Positions 17,062-26,363 of a DNA stretch of 64,000 nucleotides are shown here, piece after piece. The notes beneath the pieces were generated by a model. The model was not told the origin of the DNA, made no database searches, and worked only from the letters and a program-made list of their open reading frames with translations. Both the position numbers and the translations under genes were made by a program. Source of the stretch: JAHEAO01 sp041633555. GTDB taxonomy: Bacteria; Pseudomonadota; Alphaproteobacteria; Rhodobacterales; Rhodobacteraceae. The stretch is from positions 28,468 through 92,467 of the forward strand of contig JBFKFZ010000007.1 in assembly GCA_041633555.1 (NCBI GenBank), written 5' to 3'. How positions within the stretch are numbered: the stretch's first letter is position 1; each line of letters starts with the position of its first letter.

Positions 17062-17950
17062 GGCTTTGAGGATTGAGGGTGTCGGCATGCTGCGCGGCAC
17101 GCAAGCGGTGCTCTGCGACGTATCACTGACGGTGCGCCCGGGCGAACGGCTCGCACTGCTGGGGCATAACGGCGCGGGCAAGTCCACGCTCATGAAGATC
17201 GTCCTGGGGCTCCTCCGTGCGACCCAAGGGACGGTGGCGGTCATGGGGGCCGCCCCGGGAGATTCCAGTGCGCGCCGGGCGACCGCCTATCTTCCGGAGG
17301 CCGTCGCGTTTCACAAGGCACTGACCGGGCGAGAGCAGCTGGCGCTCCTTGCCCGGCTCGCGGGCGCGCCGGAACATTCCGTCGGCCCGTTGCTGGACCG
17401 GGTCGGCCTGACGCCCGCCGCGGACCGCAGGATCGGCACCTATTCCAAGGGCATGCGGCAAAGGCTGGGAATGGCACAGGTCCTCCTTGGCAATCCGAGC
17501 GTTGCCCTGCTGGACGAGCCGACAAGCGGACTCGATCCGGCATCGCGGCACGAGCTTTACTCCATCATCGACGAACTCGCGGCTCGCGGTGCGGCCGTTC
17601 TGATCGCCAGCCACGCCCTGACAGAGGTCGAGGCGCGCACCGAACGTGTCGCCATCCTGAAATCCGGTCGGCTGGTCGCAGATGACACGCTTGCGAACCT
17701 GTCGCAAAAGGCGGGGCTTCCGACCCGGATCCGCGTGACCGCGAATGGCGCAGAGGCAGATCGCGTGGCGGCAGAACTTGGCGGATCCCGCATCAATGGC
17801 CAAACCGTCGATTTCACCTGCCAGTCACACGACAAGATCGACCAAATGAAACGGATCATCGCGCTTGGCGACGCGATCTCGGATTTCGACATCTCACCGC
17901 CAAGGCTCGAAGACCTCTATCGGCATTATTCATCGGAGACACCGCAATGA
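17051..17950 (+). CDS. nosF: NosF, ABC ATPase for NosZ maturation
   Basis: 299 residues. Walker A GHNGAGKST is at 38-46, the signature region YSKGMRQRLG near 135 and Walker B VALLDEPTSGLDP near 155. NosF energises the NosDFY complex, which supplies the CuZ site in NosZ from the membrane. The start lies within the last codons of nosD and its stop overlaps nosY by four bases, so the three subunits are translationally coupled. Confidence 0.95.
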   Translation: MRDEALRIEGVGMLRGTQAVLCDVSLTVRPGERLALLGHNGAGKSTLMKIVLGLLRATQGTVAVMGAAPGDSSARRATAYLPEAVAFHKALTGREQLALLARLAGAPEHSVGPLLDRVGLTPAADRRIGTYSKGMRQRLGMAQVLLGNPSVALLDEPTSGLDPASRHELYSIIDELAARGAAVLIASHALTEVEARTERVAILKSGRLVADDTLANLSQKAGLPTRIRVTANGAEADRVAAELGGSRINGQTVDFTCQSHDKIDQMKRIIALGDAISDFDISPPRLEDLYRHYSSETPQ

Positions 17951-18771
17951 TCGCCCGTATCCTCGCCATCGCCGGATCGGAGTTTCGCATAGCCCTGCGC
18001 AACCTGTGGGTCCTGACGGCAACGCTCATCATGTTGCTCTTCGCCCTCGCCCTGACATTCGCCGGCAGCACGCCGACCGGCGCGCTCGGCGTGGACATGC
18101 TGACGATCGCGGTTGCCTCGATGACAACTCTGTCGGTCTACCTCTCGCCCCTTCTCGCACTGATGATCTCTTTTGACAGCGTCGCCGGTGAGGCGGAGCG
18201 CGGGAGCCTTGGCCTGATCCTGTCCTATCCCGTTTCGCGCGCCGAGATCCTGCTTGGCAAGTTCGCCGCTCATCTTGCCGCGCTGACCATCGCGATGGGG
18301 GTCGGATTCGGCGCGGCCGGGCTGGTCACGGCTCTGCTCGGCGCGGCCGGACCCGAGAGCCTCGCCGCCTTGCTTCGGCTGGTCCTGACCTCGATCCTTC
18401 TGGGAGCCGTTTTCCTAGTCATCGGCTATGCGCTGTCAGCCCTGTCTCGCAGCTCAACAGCGGCGGCCGGCCTTTGCGCGGGTGTATGGCTGGTGCTTGT
18501 TGTTCTCTATGACCTTGGCTTGCTTGGGGCCATAGTCCTTGACGATGGCGGTTTTTTTACCCAGCGCATCTTTCCTTGGCTGATGGCCGCCAATCCCGCC
18601 GACGCGTTCCGGTTGTGGAATATCGGCGCGACCGACAGCGTCGCGATGGCATCCGGATTGACAGGGGCTGCAAATGCCTTGCCGGGCTGGGCCGCGCCCC
18701 TCGCGCTTCTGGTTTGGTTGCCATTGGGATTTCTGCTGGCCCGCCTCTCCTTCGGCAGGGTCGAGCCATGA
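17947..18771 (+). CDS. nosY: NosY, ABC permease for NosZ maturation
   Basis: 274 residues with about six membrane segments and the ABC-2-type layout of NosY, including the early segment LWVLTATLIMLLFALALTFA and the segment LILSYPVSRAEILLGKF between helices. It forms the membrane part of the NosDFY complex. It overlaps both nosF and nosL by four bases. Confidence 0.93.
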   Translation: MIARILAIAGSEFRIALRNLWVLTATLIMLLFALALTFAGSTPTGALGVDMLTIAVASMTTLSVYLSPLLALMISFDSVAGEAERGSLGLILSYPVSRAEILLGKFAAHLAALTIAMGVGFGAAGLVTALLGAAGPESLAALLRLVLTSILLGAVFLVIGYALSALSRSSTAAAGLCAGVWLVLVVLYDLGLLGAIVLDDGGFFTQRIFPWLMAANPADAFRLWNIGATDSVAMASGLTGAANALPGWAAPLALLVWLPLGFLLARLSFGRVEP

Positions 18772-19277
18772 GATGGCTTGCACTCGTCCTGCTGCTGGCC
18801 GCCTGCAAGGAGGAGGTCGCCAAGGCGCCCGACCCGGTGGCCCTTACAGACGACGTGCTAGGGCATTTCTGCCGGATGAAACTGTCCGAACATGACGGTC
18901 CGAAGGGCCAGATCCATCTGGCCGATAACCCGACCCCCCTGTTCTTCGGTCAGGTCCGAGATGTCGTCGCTTACCTGAAGGGGGCAGAACGGCAGGCCGA
19001 GATCACGGCGATCTATGTCAGTGACATGGGCGCTGCAAAGAGCTGGGCCGAGCCTGGCGCATCGAACTGGACCGATGCGCGATCCGCCATCTTCGTTGTC
19101 GGCGCTGGGGTCAGGGGCGGCATGGGCGCGCCGGAAATCGTACCTTTCGCCAACGCGCAAGCCGCGGAAATGTTCGTGTTGGAATATGGGGGCCACGCGT
19201 TGTCGCTGGAGGCCATCCCCGACGATGCCGCCATCGGACCCGTCGAATTGGAGCAGGTGCTGGAGGTTCCGCAATGA
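18768..19277 (+). CDS. nosL: NosL, outer-membrane copper chaperone lipoprotein
   Basis: 169 residues from the ATG at 18768, which overlaps the nosY stop. The short signal ends in a lipobox (LLLAAC, Cys13). The copper-binding Cys-X-Met of the family is at Cys35/Met37 in FCRMKLSEHDGPKGQI. NosL gives Cu(I) to the NosDFY complex for NosZ assembly. A longer in-frame reading from 18576 would run through nosY and has no support. Confidence 0.93.
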   Translation: MRWLALVLLLAACKEEVAKAPDPVALTDDVLGHFCRMKLSEHDGPKGQIHLADNPTPLFFGQVRDVVAYLKGAERQAEITAIYVSDMGAAKSWAEPGASNWTDARSAIFVVGAGVRGGMGAPEIVPFANAQAAEMFVLEYGGHALSLEAIPDDAAIGPVELEQVLEVPQ

Positions 19278-20221
19278 AGGCCGGGATCTCTCGCCGACGC
19301 TTTCTGACGATCTCGGCAGCCTTCGCTGCCGCGCCCGCGATCGCCGGCGGCCGGCCGAGCGTCGCCACATGGCACGGCGTCGCGCTGGGGGCGCAGGCGT
19401 CAATTGCACTGGCCGGAGCAAGCCAGGAGGAAGCCCATCCGATCTTTGCCGCCGTCGACGCGGAACTGGCGCGGCTGGAAGAAATCTTCAGCCTGTACAA
19501 GCCCCACTCCGCGCTTTCGCACCTCAACAGAACCGGGCGGCTGTTCGCTCCGCCGTCCGAAATGCTGGCGCTTCTGTCGCTGGTCGGCGTGATCCACAGC
19601 AGCACAAATGGTGCATTCGACCCGACTGTCCAGCCGCTTTGGTCGCTGCATGCCCAAGCAAAGGGGCAGCGTCCCGACCGGTCGGCGCTGAGTGCGGCGC
19701 TTAGACTGGTTGGCTGGGCAAATCTCGGCGTCAGCGCCGCTGAAATTGCCTTTGCCCAACCCGGCATGGCGATGACGCTGAACGGCATCGCGCAAGGCTA
19801 CATCACCGACAGCATCGCGGCCCTGCTGCGGCGTCGCGGCTTCACCGATATTCTCATCGACATCGGCGAGGTGATGGCGCTAGGTCATCGGCCCGATGGG
19901 GGCGCATGGCAAGCCGGCATAGCGGCACCGGGCGGGCGCGTTCTAGGTCGCACGGCCTTGAGCGACCGGGCCCTGGCAACCTCGGCGTCGATGGGCACGC
20001 GACTAGGCGGGAATTGTGCGAAAGGTCACATCCTCGATCCGCGCACCGGCTTCCCCGCCGCTGCACGCGAGCTTGTTTCGGTTTCGGCAGATCGCGCGGT
20101 ATTGGCGGATGGGCTTTCGACGGCGTTCTCCATCATGTCGGATGCCGAAATCGACGCGGCGTTGAAGACACATACCAGCGCACGCCTCGAATTGGCCGAA
20201 CCGTTGGTCCGCGTCGTCTGA
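19274..20221 (+). CDS. nosX: NosX, ApbE-type FMN transferase for NosR
   Basis: 315 residues with a Tat signal (ISRRRFLTISAA). ApbE features are visible: the segment KPHSALSHLN, GAFDPTVQPLW, LNGIAQGYITD and the DIGE motif in LIDIGEVMALG. ApbE proteins attach FMN covalently to threonine in a target; in nos clusters the target is the periplasmic domain of NosR. It is the last gene of nosRZDFYLX and overlaps nosL by four bases. Confidence 0.92.
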   Translation: MKAGISRRRFLTISAAFAAAPAIAGGRPSVATWHGVALGAQASIALAGASQEEAHPIFAAVDAELARLEEIFSLYKPHSALSHLNRTGRLFAPPSEMLALLSLVGVIHSSTNGAFDPTVQPLWSLHAQAKGQRPDRSALSAALRLVGWANLGVSAAEIAFAQPGMAMTLNGIAQGYITDSIAALLRRRGFTDILIDIGEVMALGHRPDGGAWQAGIAAPGGRVLGRTALSDRALATSASMGTRLGGNCAKGHILDPRTGFPAAARELVSVSADRAVLADGLSTAFSIMSDAEIDAALKTHTSARLELAEPLVRVV

Positions 20222-20384
20222 CGGGTTCGAAGGCACACTGACGATCGCAGACAGCGGTCGAGCGGGTACCGCGTGACCCGATTCTGCGCAAGCAAGTCCT
20301 CGTGACCGTTCAGCACCATTGGTTGACGCCCTCCGCGAACAGCTACACAGTAAGTGCGGATCAATCGCATATGGGGGATGTCTG

Positions 20385-21965
20385 ATGTCGCTTGCAAACT
20401 GTCTTCGTACGAGCGCTCTTGCCGGCCTTGTCGCTCTGACCTCTACGGCCGCAGGCGCAGAGACCTTTCGATGGGCCACGACCACCGATCCGCAGACCAT
20501 GGATCCCCATGCGGTGAATGCAGCACCGGTGCTCTCATTCCTCAACAATGTCTATGAGGGCCTCGTCCGTCGTGGCAAGGACATGACGATCGAGCCGTCG
20601 CTTGCAACCTCCTGGGCGGGGCTCGAAGGAGAGAATGGCTGGCGGTTCCACCTGCGTGAAGGCGTCAAGTTCCAGGACGGCGCCGATTTCTCCGCCGAGG
20701 ATGTCAAGTTCTCCTATGACCGAGCGGCAAGCGAGGCATCCGATGTCCGCTCCTGGTTCGCGCCGGTGACCGAGTTTCGCGTCGTCGACGATTTCACCGT
20801 CGATTTCGTCACCGACGCGCCCAATCCGCTGTTTCCGGACAGCATCGCCAACTTCATGATCCTCGACAGCGGATGGGCCACCTCGAACGACGCAGCCCTG
20901 CCCGCGCGGGATGCCGAGAATTTCGCCACCCGCAACACCAACGGCACCGGGCCTTATGCGGTCTCCAGTCGTGATCCGGGTGTCGAAACCCGGCTGACCC
21001 CTTTCGAAGGCTGGTGGGACAACGACCGCGGCAATGTCACCGAGGCGGTCCTGACCCCGATCGGCAATGCCGCGACCGGGCTGGCGGCGCTGTTGTCGGG
21101 AGAGATCGACTTCATCGAGCCGGTGCCGCTTCAGGACGTGGCGCAGGTCGAGGGCCGGGACGGGTTCAAGGTGCTGGAGGGCGAGGAAACGCGCGTGATC
21201 ATGTTCGGCTTCGGGCATGACCACAAGACGCTGAAATATTCGACCGATGTGACCGACAGGAACCCCTTCGCCGATCCCAAGGTGCGTCTGGCTGCCGCCC
21301 ATGCAATCGATATCGATGCGATCGACCGGGTCGTCATGCGGGGCAAGATCGAAGCCGCGTCGCAACTGGTTCCGGCTGGCATCTCGGGTTATTCCGAAGC
21401 CAACAGCAACCGTCCGGGCTATGACCCTGAGCGCGCCAAGGCCCTGCTGGAAGAGGCCGGCTATCCGGACGGGTTCTCTTTCGGGCTGAAATGCACGAAC
21501 GACCGCTATATCAATGACGAGGCTCTTTGCCGCGCGGCGGCCTCGATGTTCGCGGCCGTCGGCCTCAAGGCCGAACTCACAACGATACCGGTCCGCAACT
21601 ACTGGGAAGAGCTGCGCGCGGAAGATTTCGACATGTATCTTCTGGGCTGGTCGCCCGGCACGTTCGACGCAGAGCATCCGATCCGTTTCCTGCTGCACAG
21701 CCAGGATGACACCAAGAAACTGGGGTCATGGAATTTCGGCAACTACATGAACCCACGCGTCGATGAATTGCTGCCAATGATCCAGCAGGAGCTAGACCCG
21801 GCCAAACGCCAGTCGCTGATCGACGAACTCGTGGGCATCACGCAGGAAGATGTCGCCTATATCCCGCTTTACACGCAGCCACTCATCTGGGCGATGAAGC
21901 AAGACATCGACGTCACACAGCGCGCCGACAATTTCTTCCTCCTGCGCTGGGTCACGGTCAACTGA
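20385..21965 (+). CDS. Dipeptide/oligopeptide-type ABC transporter binding protein
   Basis: 526 residues from the ATG at 20385, with GGGGGA upstream and a Sec signal (MSLANCLRTSALAGLVALTS...AGA). Family-5 binding protein features include FRWATTTDPQTMDPH at the mature N-terminus, NVYEGLV and the segment WRFHLREGVKFQDGADF. These proteins carry peptides, nickel or glycosides to a DppBC-type channel. A TTGACG at 20323-20328 with weak downstream -10 candidates may be its promoter. It begins an operon with two permeases and a fused ATPase. The ligand cannot be told from the sequence. Confidence 0.93.
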   Translation: MSLANCLRTSALAGLVALTSTAAGAETFRWATTTDPQTMDPHAVNAAPVLSFLNNVYEGLVRRGKDMTIEPSLATSWAGLEGENGWRFHLREGVKFQDGADFSAEDVKFSYDRAASEASDVRSWFAPVTEFRVVDDFTVDFVTDAPNPLFPDSIANFMILDSGWATSNDAALPARDAENFATRNTNGTGPYAVSSRDPGVETRLTPFEGWWDNDRGNVTEAVLTPIGNAATGLAALLSGEIDFIEPVPLQDVAQVEGRDGFKVLEGEETRVIMFGFGHDHKTLKYSTDVTDRNPFADPKVRLAAAHAIDIDAIDRVVMRGKIEAASQLVPAGISGYSEANSNRPGYDPERAKALLEEAGYPDGFSFGLKCTNDRYINDEALCRAAASMFAAVGLKAELTTIPVRNYWEELRAEDFDMYLLGWSPGTFDAEHPIRFLLHSQDDTKKLGSWNFGNYMNPRVDELLPMIQQELDPAKRQSLIDELVGITQEDVAYIPLYTQPLIWAMKQDIDVTQRADNFFLLRWVTVN

Positions 21966-21988
21966 ACGCCTGCAGCTAAGATCAGGAG

Positions 21989-22963
21989 GTGACTTACTTC
22001 ATCCTCAAGCGGCTGTTTCAGTCCGTTTTCGTGATGCTGGCGGTCGCTCTCCTGGCCTTTTCGCTGTTCCGTTTCGTCGGCGACCCGGTCAGCCAGATGA
22101 CCGGGGTTGAAACCTCGGTCGAGGATCGTGAACGCCTGCGCGAGGAACTCGGCCTCAATGATGCATTCGTCACCCAGTTCGTTCGCTTCACAGGAGATCT
22201 GCTACAGGGCGATTTCGGTTTTTCCTACCGCACCCGGCAGCCGGTCGCCGAGATGATCGCAGACCGGATTCCGGCGACACTGGAACTGGGGACCGTGGCG
22301 CTGATCATCTCGTTGATCGTCGGCATCCCGGCGGGCGTCTACACCGCACTCAGGCCTCGCGGCCTCGCGACCCAGGCGCTCCTGCTGACAACACTCGTGG
22401 GTGTCTCAATCCCGACTTTCGTAATCGGCATCATGCTGATCTTCCTCTTCGGCGTGCAGCTTGGTTGGCTGCCTACCTTCGGGCGCGGCGGAACGGTTCA
22501 GATCGGTGGCTGGACCTCGTCGCTATTCACTGTGGATGGCTGGCGGTCGCTGTTGCTGCCCGCCCTGACCCTTGGCGTCTACCAACTGACGCTGACCATG
22601 CGACTGGTCCGGGCCGAGATGATGGAGGTGATGCGCTCCGACTACATCCGTTTCGCCACGGCGCGCGGCATCCCCTATCGCCGGCTGCATTTCCGGCACG
22701 CGCTTGCCAATACGATGATCCCCGTGATCACAATCATCGGCCTGCAGTTCGGCGGCGTCATTGCCTTCTCGATCGTCACCGAGAGCGTCTTTCAATGGCC
22801 CGGCATGGGGCTCCTGTTCCTTGAATCGATTCGCTTTGTCGATATCCCGGTCATGGGCGTCTACCTTGTCGTGATCGCCTTCTTCTTCGTTCTGGTGAAT
22901 CTCATCGTCGATCTGCTTTATGTCGCTATCGACCCGCGCCTTCGTGTGAAAGAGGCCGCCTGA
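21989..22963 (+). CDS. Peptide-type ABC transporter permease (DppB family)
   Basis: 324 residues, about six membrane segments, with the DppB-type N-terminus (FILKRLFQSVFVMLAVALL) and EAA loop (ARGIPYRRLHFRHALAN). The only in-frame conventional start near the N-terminus is GTG at 21989, which lies inside the sequence AGGAGGTGA, a perfect anti-16S complement. The start codon therefore overlaps its own Shine-Dalgarno sequence; translation may depend on coupling with the binding-protein gene 23 bases upstream, or begin elsewhere. Confidence 0.92.
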   Translation: MTYFILKRLFQSVFVMLAVALLAFSLFRFVGDPVSQMTGVETSVEDRERLREELGLNDAFVTQFVRFTGDLLQGDFGFSYRTRQPVAEMIADRIPATLELGTVALIISLIVGIPAGVYTALRPRGLATQALLLTTLVGVSIPTFVIGIMLIFLFGVQLGWLPTFGRGGTVQIGGWTSSLFTVDGWRSLLLPALTLGVYQLTLTMRLVRAEMMEVMRSDYIRFATARGIPYRRLHFRHALANTMIPVITIIGLQFGGVIAFSIVTESVFQWPGMGLLFLESIRFVDIPVMGVYLVVIAFFFVLVNLIVDLLYVAIDPRLRVKEAA

Positions 22964-23868
22964 TGCTGGCGCGGCTCTGGGACAGTGACGGTTTCTGGGC
23001 CTTTCGCCACAGCCCGGCCGCGATACTGGCCGCACTGGTGGCAATCCTGATCCTTGGCGGCGCGCTGTTGGCGCCGTGGATCGCTCGGTCCAATCCCTAT
23101 GACCTGACCACCTTCAGCTTGATCGACGGACTCTTGCCTCCCGTTTGGGAAACCGGTGGAAACGCACGCTTCTTGCTCGGCACAGATGATCAGGGCCGAG
23201 ACATGGTCTCGGCGATCCTTTATGGCGCTAGGCTGTCACTGCTGATCGGCCTGATGGCGATGCTGATCGCCTCGGTCCTTGGCGTCGGTCTCGGCCTTGC
23301 CGCGGGCTATTTTGGCGGCCGATTTGATGCCGTCGTAATGCGGATCGCCGATGTGCAGCTGGCGCTGCCCGCGATCCTGACCGCCCTTCTGATCGATGGC
23401 ATCGCGCGGGGCCTTCTGCCGCCCTCGATGCTGGAAAACCTGCGCGTCGTGGTGCTGACGCTGGCCATTGCCCTTTCGCTCTGGGTCAACTTCGCCCGAA
23501 CCGCACGCGCCTCGACCTTCGTCGAGCGCAACAAGGAATATGTGCAGGCCGCGATGATCATGGGCCAACACCCGCTGCGAGTGATGTTCTGGCATGTCCT
23601 GCCCAACATCCTCGGGCCGTTGCTGGTGATCATGACCGTCGATCTTGCTTCCGCGATCCTTCTGGAAGCCACACTGTCATTCCTCGGCATCGGCCTGCCG
23701 GCCGACAGCCCGTCGCTCGGCACACTTATCCGGATCGGCATGCAATTCCTGCTGTCAGGCGAATGGTGGATCCTCTGGGTGCCGACGCTCTTCCTCGTCG
23801 CGCTTGTTGTCTCGATCAACATCCTCGGGGATTTCCTCCGCGATGTCTTCAACCCGAGGCTGCGCTGA
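22963..23868 (+). CDS. Peptide-type ABC transporter permease (DppC family)
   Basis: 301 residues. The N-terminal OppC/DppC segment with the first membrane helix is followed by LLGTDDQGRDMVSAILYGAR, the usual DppC signature, and an EAA loop around AAMIMGQHPLRVMFWHVLP. It pairs with the DppB-type subunit, whose stop overlaps its start by one base, and is itself followed by the ATPase gene with a one-base overlap. Confidence 0.93.
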   Translation: MLARLWDSDGFWAFRHSPAAILAALVAILILGGALLAPWIARSNPYDLTTFSLIDGLLPPVWETGGNARFLLGTDDQGRDMVSAILYGARLSLLIGLMAMLIASVLGVGLGLAAGYFGGRFDAVVMRIADVQLALPAILTALLIDGIARGLLPPSMLENLRVVVLTLAIALSLWVNFARTARASTFVERNKEYVQAAMIMGQHPLRVMFWHVLPNILGPLLVIMTVDLASAILLEATLSFLGIGLPADSPSLGTLIRIGMQFLLSGEWWILWVPTLFLVALVVSINILGDFLRDVFNPRLR

Positions 23869-25547
23869 TGCTGGACGTGCGGAGCCTCACCGTCAAGTTT
23901 CCCTCTCGGCACGGCGATTTCACCGCCATTGAGGATGTTTCGATACAGGTGGAACCCGGAGAGATCCACGGCCTCGTCGGCGAAAGTGGCGCGGGCAAAT
24001 CGACCGTCGGCGCGGCGATCATCGGCCTTCTGCAGCCGCCAGGCTATGTCGCCGCCGGCTCGATGATGCTCGGCGATACCGACCTGCGCAAGCTGACGCC
24101 GCTCCAGGCCCATGCGGTCCGGGGCGACAGGATCTCGATGATCTTTCAGGATCCGCAGACCAGCCTGAACCCCTTGATGACGATCGAGGATCAGCTGATC
24201 GAGACGATTCAGACCCACAGCGATGTGGACAGGAGCGATGCCCGCAAGCGCGCGGTGGATCTTCTCGAAGAGATCGGCATCAAGAATGCCGCAACCCGGA
24301 TCACCGCCTATCCGCACCAATTCTCCGGGGGCATGCGGCAACGCGTCGTCATTGCGCTGGCGCTCTGTACCGATCCCGAGCTCATCATCGCAGATGAACC
24401 CACCACAGCGCTTGACGTTGCGGTGCAAAGCCAGGTTCTCGACCTCATCCGCCGCCTTGCCGATACACTTGGCATCGGCTTCATCCTGATCACCCATGAC
24501 ATCGGCGTCATCGCGCAGATCACAGACAAGGTGACGGTGCTGCGCGGCGGCCGGGTCATGGAGACCGGCGACACGCCGCAGGTGCTGGGCCAGCCCGCGC
24601 ATCCCTATACCAAGGCGCTGATGGCGGCGGTTCCGCGGCTCGACCGGCGCCTCAACCGCTTCCTCGTCCCTACCGAGGGTTCGCCTGCAGCTCCCGCCCT
24701 GACCGGCGGAATCGATGCTGAAGGCTGGCTGCTCGAAGGCGTAGAGGAGGGTGGGCTTGGCCTTGATATCCGCGACCTTTCGGTCCGGTTCGCAGGCACG
24801 CGGACGAGCCTCTGGCGAAAACCCGCCCCCTATGTTGCCCTCGACAGCGTCTCGATGCAGGTTCAACCTGGATCGGTCATGGGGCTGGTCGGAGAAAGCG
24901 GGTCCGGGAAATCGACACTGGCCAAGGCAGTGACTGGTCTCGTCCAGCCCGCGACCGGCACCATGCTGCTTGGTGATGACCCACTGCCGCCTGCGCATCA
25001 AAGGTCACTGGGGCACCCGGCACGGCGCCTGATCCAGATCGTGTTTCAGGATCCTTATTCCTCGCTGAATGGCCGCCACCGGATCGGCGCGATCCTAGCC
25101 GAGCCTTTGGCGCTTTACGGCCTCGAGCCCGATGCCGCACGACGTCGTGCGCTTGCCGCTGCGATGCTGGAACTGGTGGAGATGGCGCCGGACAGCATCA
25201 ACCGCTACCCGCATCAGTTTTCCGGTGGTCAGCGGCAGCGCATCGCGGTGGCCCGCGCGCTCTTGGCCCGGCCGCGCTTCCTGATCTGCGACGAACCGAC
25301 CTCGGCGCTTGATGTCTCGATCCAGGCGCAGGTGCTGAACCTGTTGAAGGATCTGCAAGCCAAGTTCGGCCTGACAATCCTGTTTATCAGTCATAACCTT
25401 GCCGTCGTCCGGCAGATGTCGAACGACATCACAGTCCTGCAAAACGGAGAGGTCGTGGAGGCTGGCCAATCGGAAGACTTCTTTACCAATCCTTCCGCGC
25501 CCTATTCCAGAGAGCTGCTGGCCCTGACCCCGTCGATCCAGTTCTGA
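23868..25547 (+). CDS. Peptide-type ABC transporter, fused double ATPase (DppD-DppF type)
   Basis: 559 residues made of two ATPase domains in one chain. Domain 1 has GESGAGKST at 38-46 and FSGGMRQRVV; domain 2 has GESGSGKST near 342-350 and FSGGQRQRIA, each followed by a Walker B with DEPT. Separate DppD and DppF proteins are fused in this way in YejF-like and many alphaproteobacterial systems. The ATG at 23868 overlaps the DppC stop (TGATG). A longer frame from 23763 lies within the permease gene and is rejected. Confidence 0.94.
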   Translation: MLDVRSLTVKFPSRHGDFTAIEDVSIQVEPGEIHGLVGESGAGKSTVGAAIIGLLQPPGYVAAGSMMLGDTDLRKLTPLQAHAVRGDRISMIFQDPQTSLNPLMTIEDQLIETIQTHSDVDRSDARKRAVDLLEEIGIKNAATRITAYPHQFSGGMRQRVVIALALCTDPELIIADEPTTALDVAVQSQVLDLIRRLADTLGIGFILITHDIGVIAQITDKVTVLRGGRVMETGDTPQVLGQPAHPYTKALMAAVPRLDRRLNRFLVPTEGSPAAPALTGGIDAEGWLLEGVEEGGLGLDIRDLSVRFAGTRTSLWRKPAPYVALDSVSMQVQPGSVMGLVGESGSGKSTLAKAVTGLVQPATGTMLLGDDPLPPAHQRSLGHPARRLIQIVFQDPYSSLNGRHRIGAILAEPLALYGLEPDAARRRALAAAMLELVEMAPDSINRYPHQFSGGQRQRIAVARALLARPRFLICDEPTSALDVSIQAQVLNLLKDLQAKFGLTILFISHNLAVVRQMSNDITVLQNGEVVEAGQSEDFFTNPSAPYSRELLALTPSIQF

Positions 25548-25612
25548 CTTCCAATCGCGTCGTTAACCCGTGCCCGAGCCTTGTTCCAAGTTCACTGCCG
25601 CAGCGATCGCCA

Positions 25613-25645
25613 GGAATTGTTCCGCTGACAATTCCAATCAGCGGA
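25613..25645. other. Two interlocked inverted repeats between convergent genes
   Basis: GGAATTGT (25613-25620) pairs with ACAATTCC (25628-25635), and TCCGCTGA (25621-25628) pairs with TCAGCGGA (25638-25645). The arms alternate in the order A-B-A'-B', so the RNA could form either hairpin or a pseudoknot, but not both simple hairpins. The site is in the 114-base space between the convergent ABC ATPase and hutC-like genes, so it may end transcription from one or both sides. No T-tract is present. Confidence 0.5.
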
Positions 25646-25661
25646 CTGCCATTTGTCCAGG

Positions 25662-26363
25662 TCAGGTCCGGGTCAGCAACTGATAGCCGGGCGCGGTCGC
25701 GGCCTGCACGGTTGTTATTGGCGCATCCTCGATCCATGTCGTTCGATCCATCACGAACAGGGCTGAACCTACCGGAGCCGCAAGCCTGTCTGCGGTCTTC
25801 GCGTCGGCCTCGATCGCGTAGAACCGCAGATCGCACCGGCTGTATGGCTTGTGCTGGACAAGCCATTCATTTGCGCTGTGGACCGCCAGGTCGACATCCA
25901 TGATTTCCGGCACTGTCTCGACGCAGATCCAGCGATCCTCCAATATATAGGGGCGCTCATCCGCCAGATGCAGCGCCTCGACATGCAACATCGCACCGGT
26001 CTTCGGTAAGCCGAACTTCTCGGCAATTGCTGGCGGCGGATTTTCGGTCCTTAGGTCAAGCAGGTTATAGCCGTAGGTGCTTCCCTGCTGCTCGACTTCC
26101 TTTCGGGCGATCGGAATATCGAACGTCGCTCGGGTAACGGGATCGGGGCGGACATGGGTACCGCCCTTGCGCCTGCGCTCGACAATCCCGGCGTCGGACA
26201 GATCGCCCATGGCGCGCTGCACTGTGCTGCGGGCGCAGCCCAGTCGTTCAGCAATATCCTTGTCACGCGGCAGCTTGTCTCCGGGCCTGTAAGTTCCGTC
26301 GAGAATCAATGCTAGGATCCGCGCCCGCACTTCTCTCCAGGAATGCCGAAGGGTCTGCGTCAA
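25662..26363 (-). CDS. hutC: HutC-like GntR-family regulator of histidine utilisation
   Basis: 233 residues from a TTG start at 26363, which overlaps the hutF stop (TTGA); an upstream extension to 26465 would lie within hutF. An N-terminal winged helix (REVRARILALILDGTYRPGD, then LGCARSTVQRAMGDLSDAG) is followed by a UTRA domain. HutC regulators repress hut operons and are released by urocanate. It forms a leftward operon with hutF, opposite the hutI-hutG-hutU genes, and so probably controls both through the shared region at 27728-27799. UTRA regulators are diverse, so the name rests largely on context. Confidence 0.85.
   Translation of the reverse strand: MTQTLRHSWREVRARILALILDGTYRPGDKLPRDKDIAERLGCARSTVQRAMGDLSDAGIVERRRKGGTHVRPDPVTRATFDIPIARKEVEQQGSTYGYNLLDLRTENPPPAIAEKFGLPKTGAMLHVEALHLADERPYILEDRWICVETVPEIMDVDLAVHSANEWLVQHKPYSRCDLRFYAIEADAKTADRLAAPVGSALFVMDRTTWIEDAPITTVQAATAPGYQLLTRT

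Noticed and set aside
20263..20280. CGGGT/ACCCG inverted repeat after nosX as a terminator
   Set aside because: Five-base stem without a T-tract; too weak.
23307..25001. 564-codon antisense frame over the dppC/ATPase genes
   Set aside because: Opposes two clear transporter genes and has no motif.
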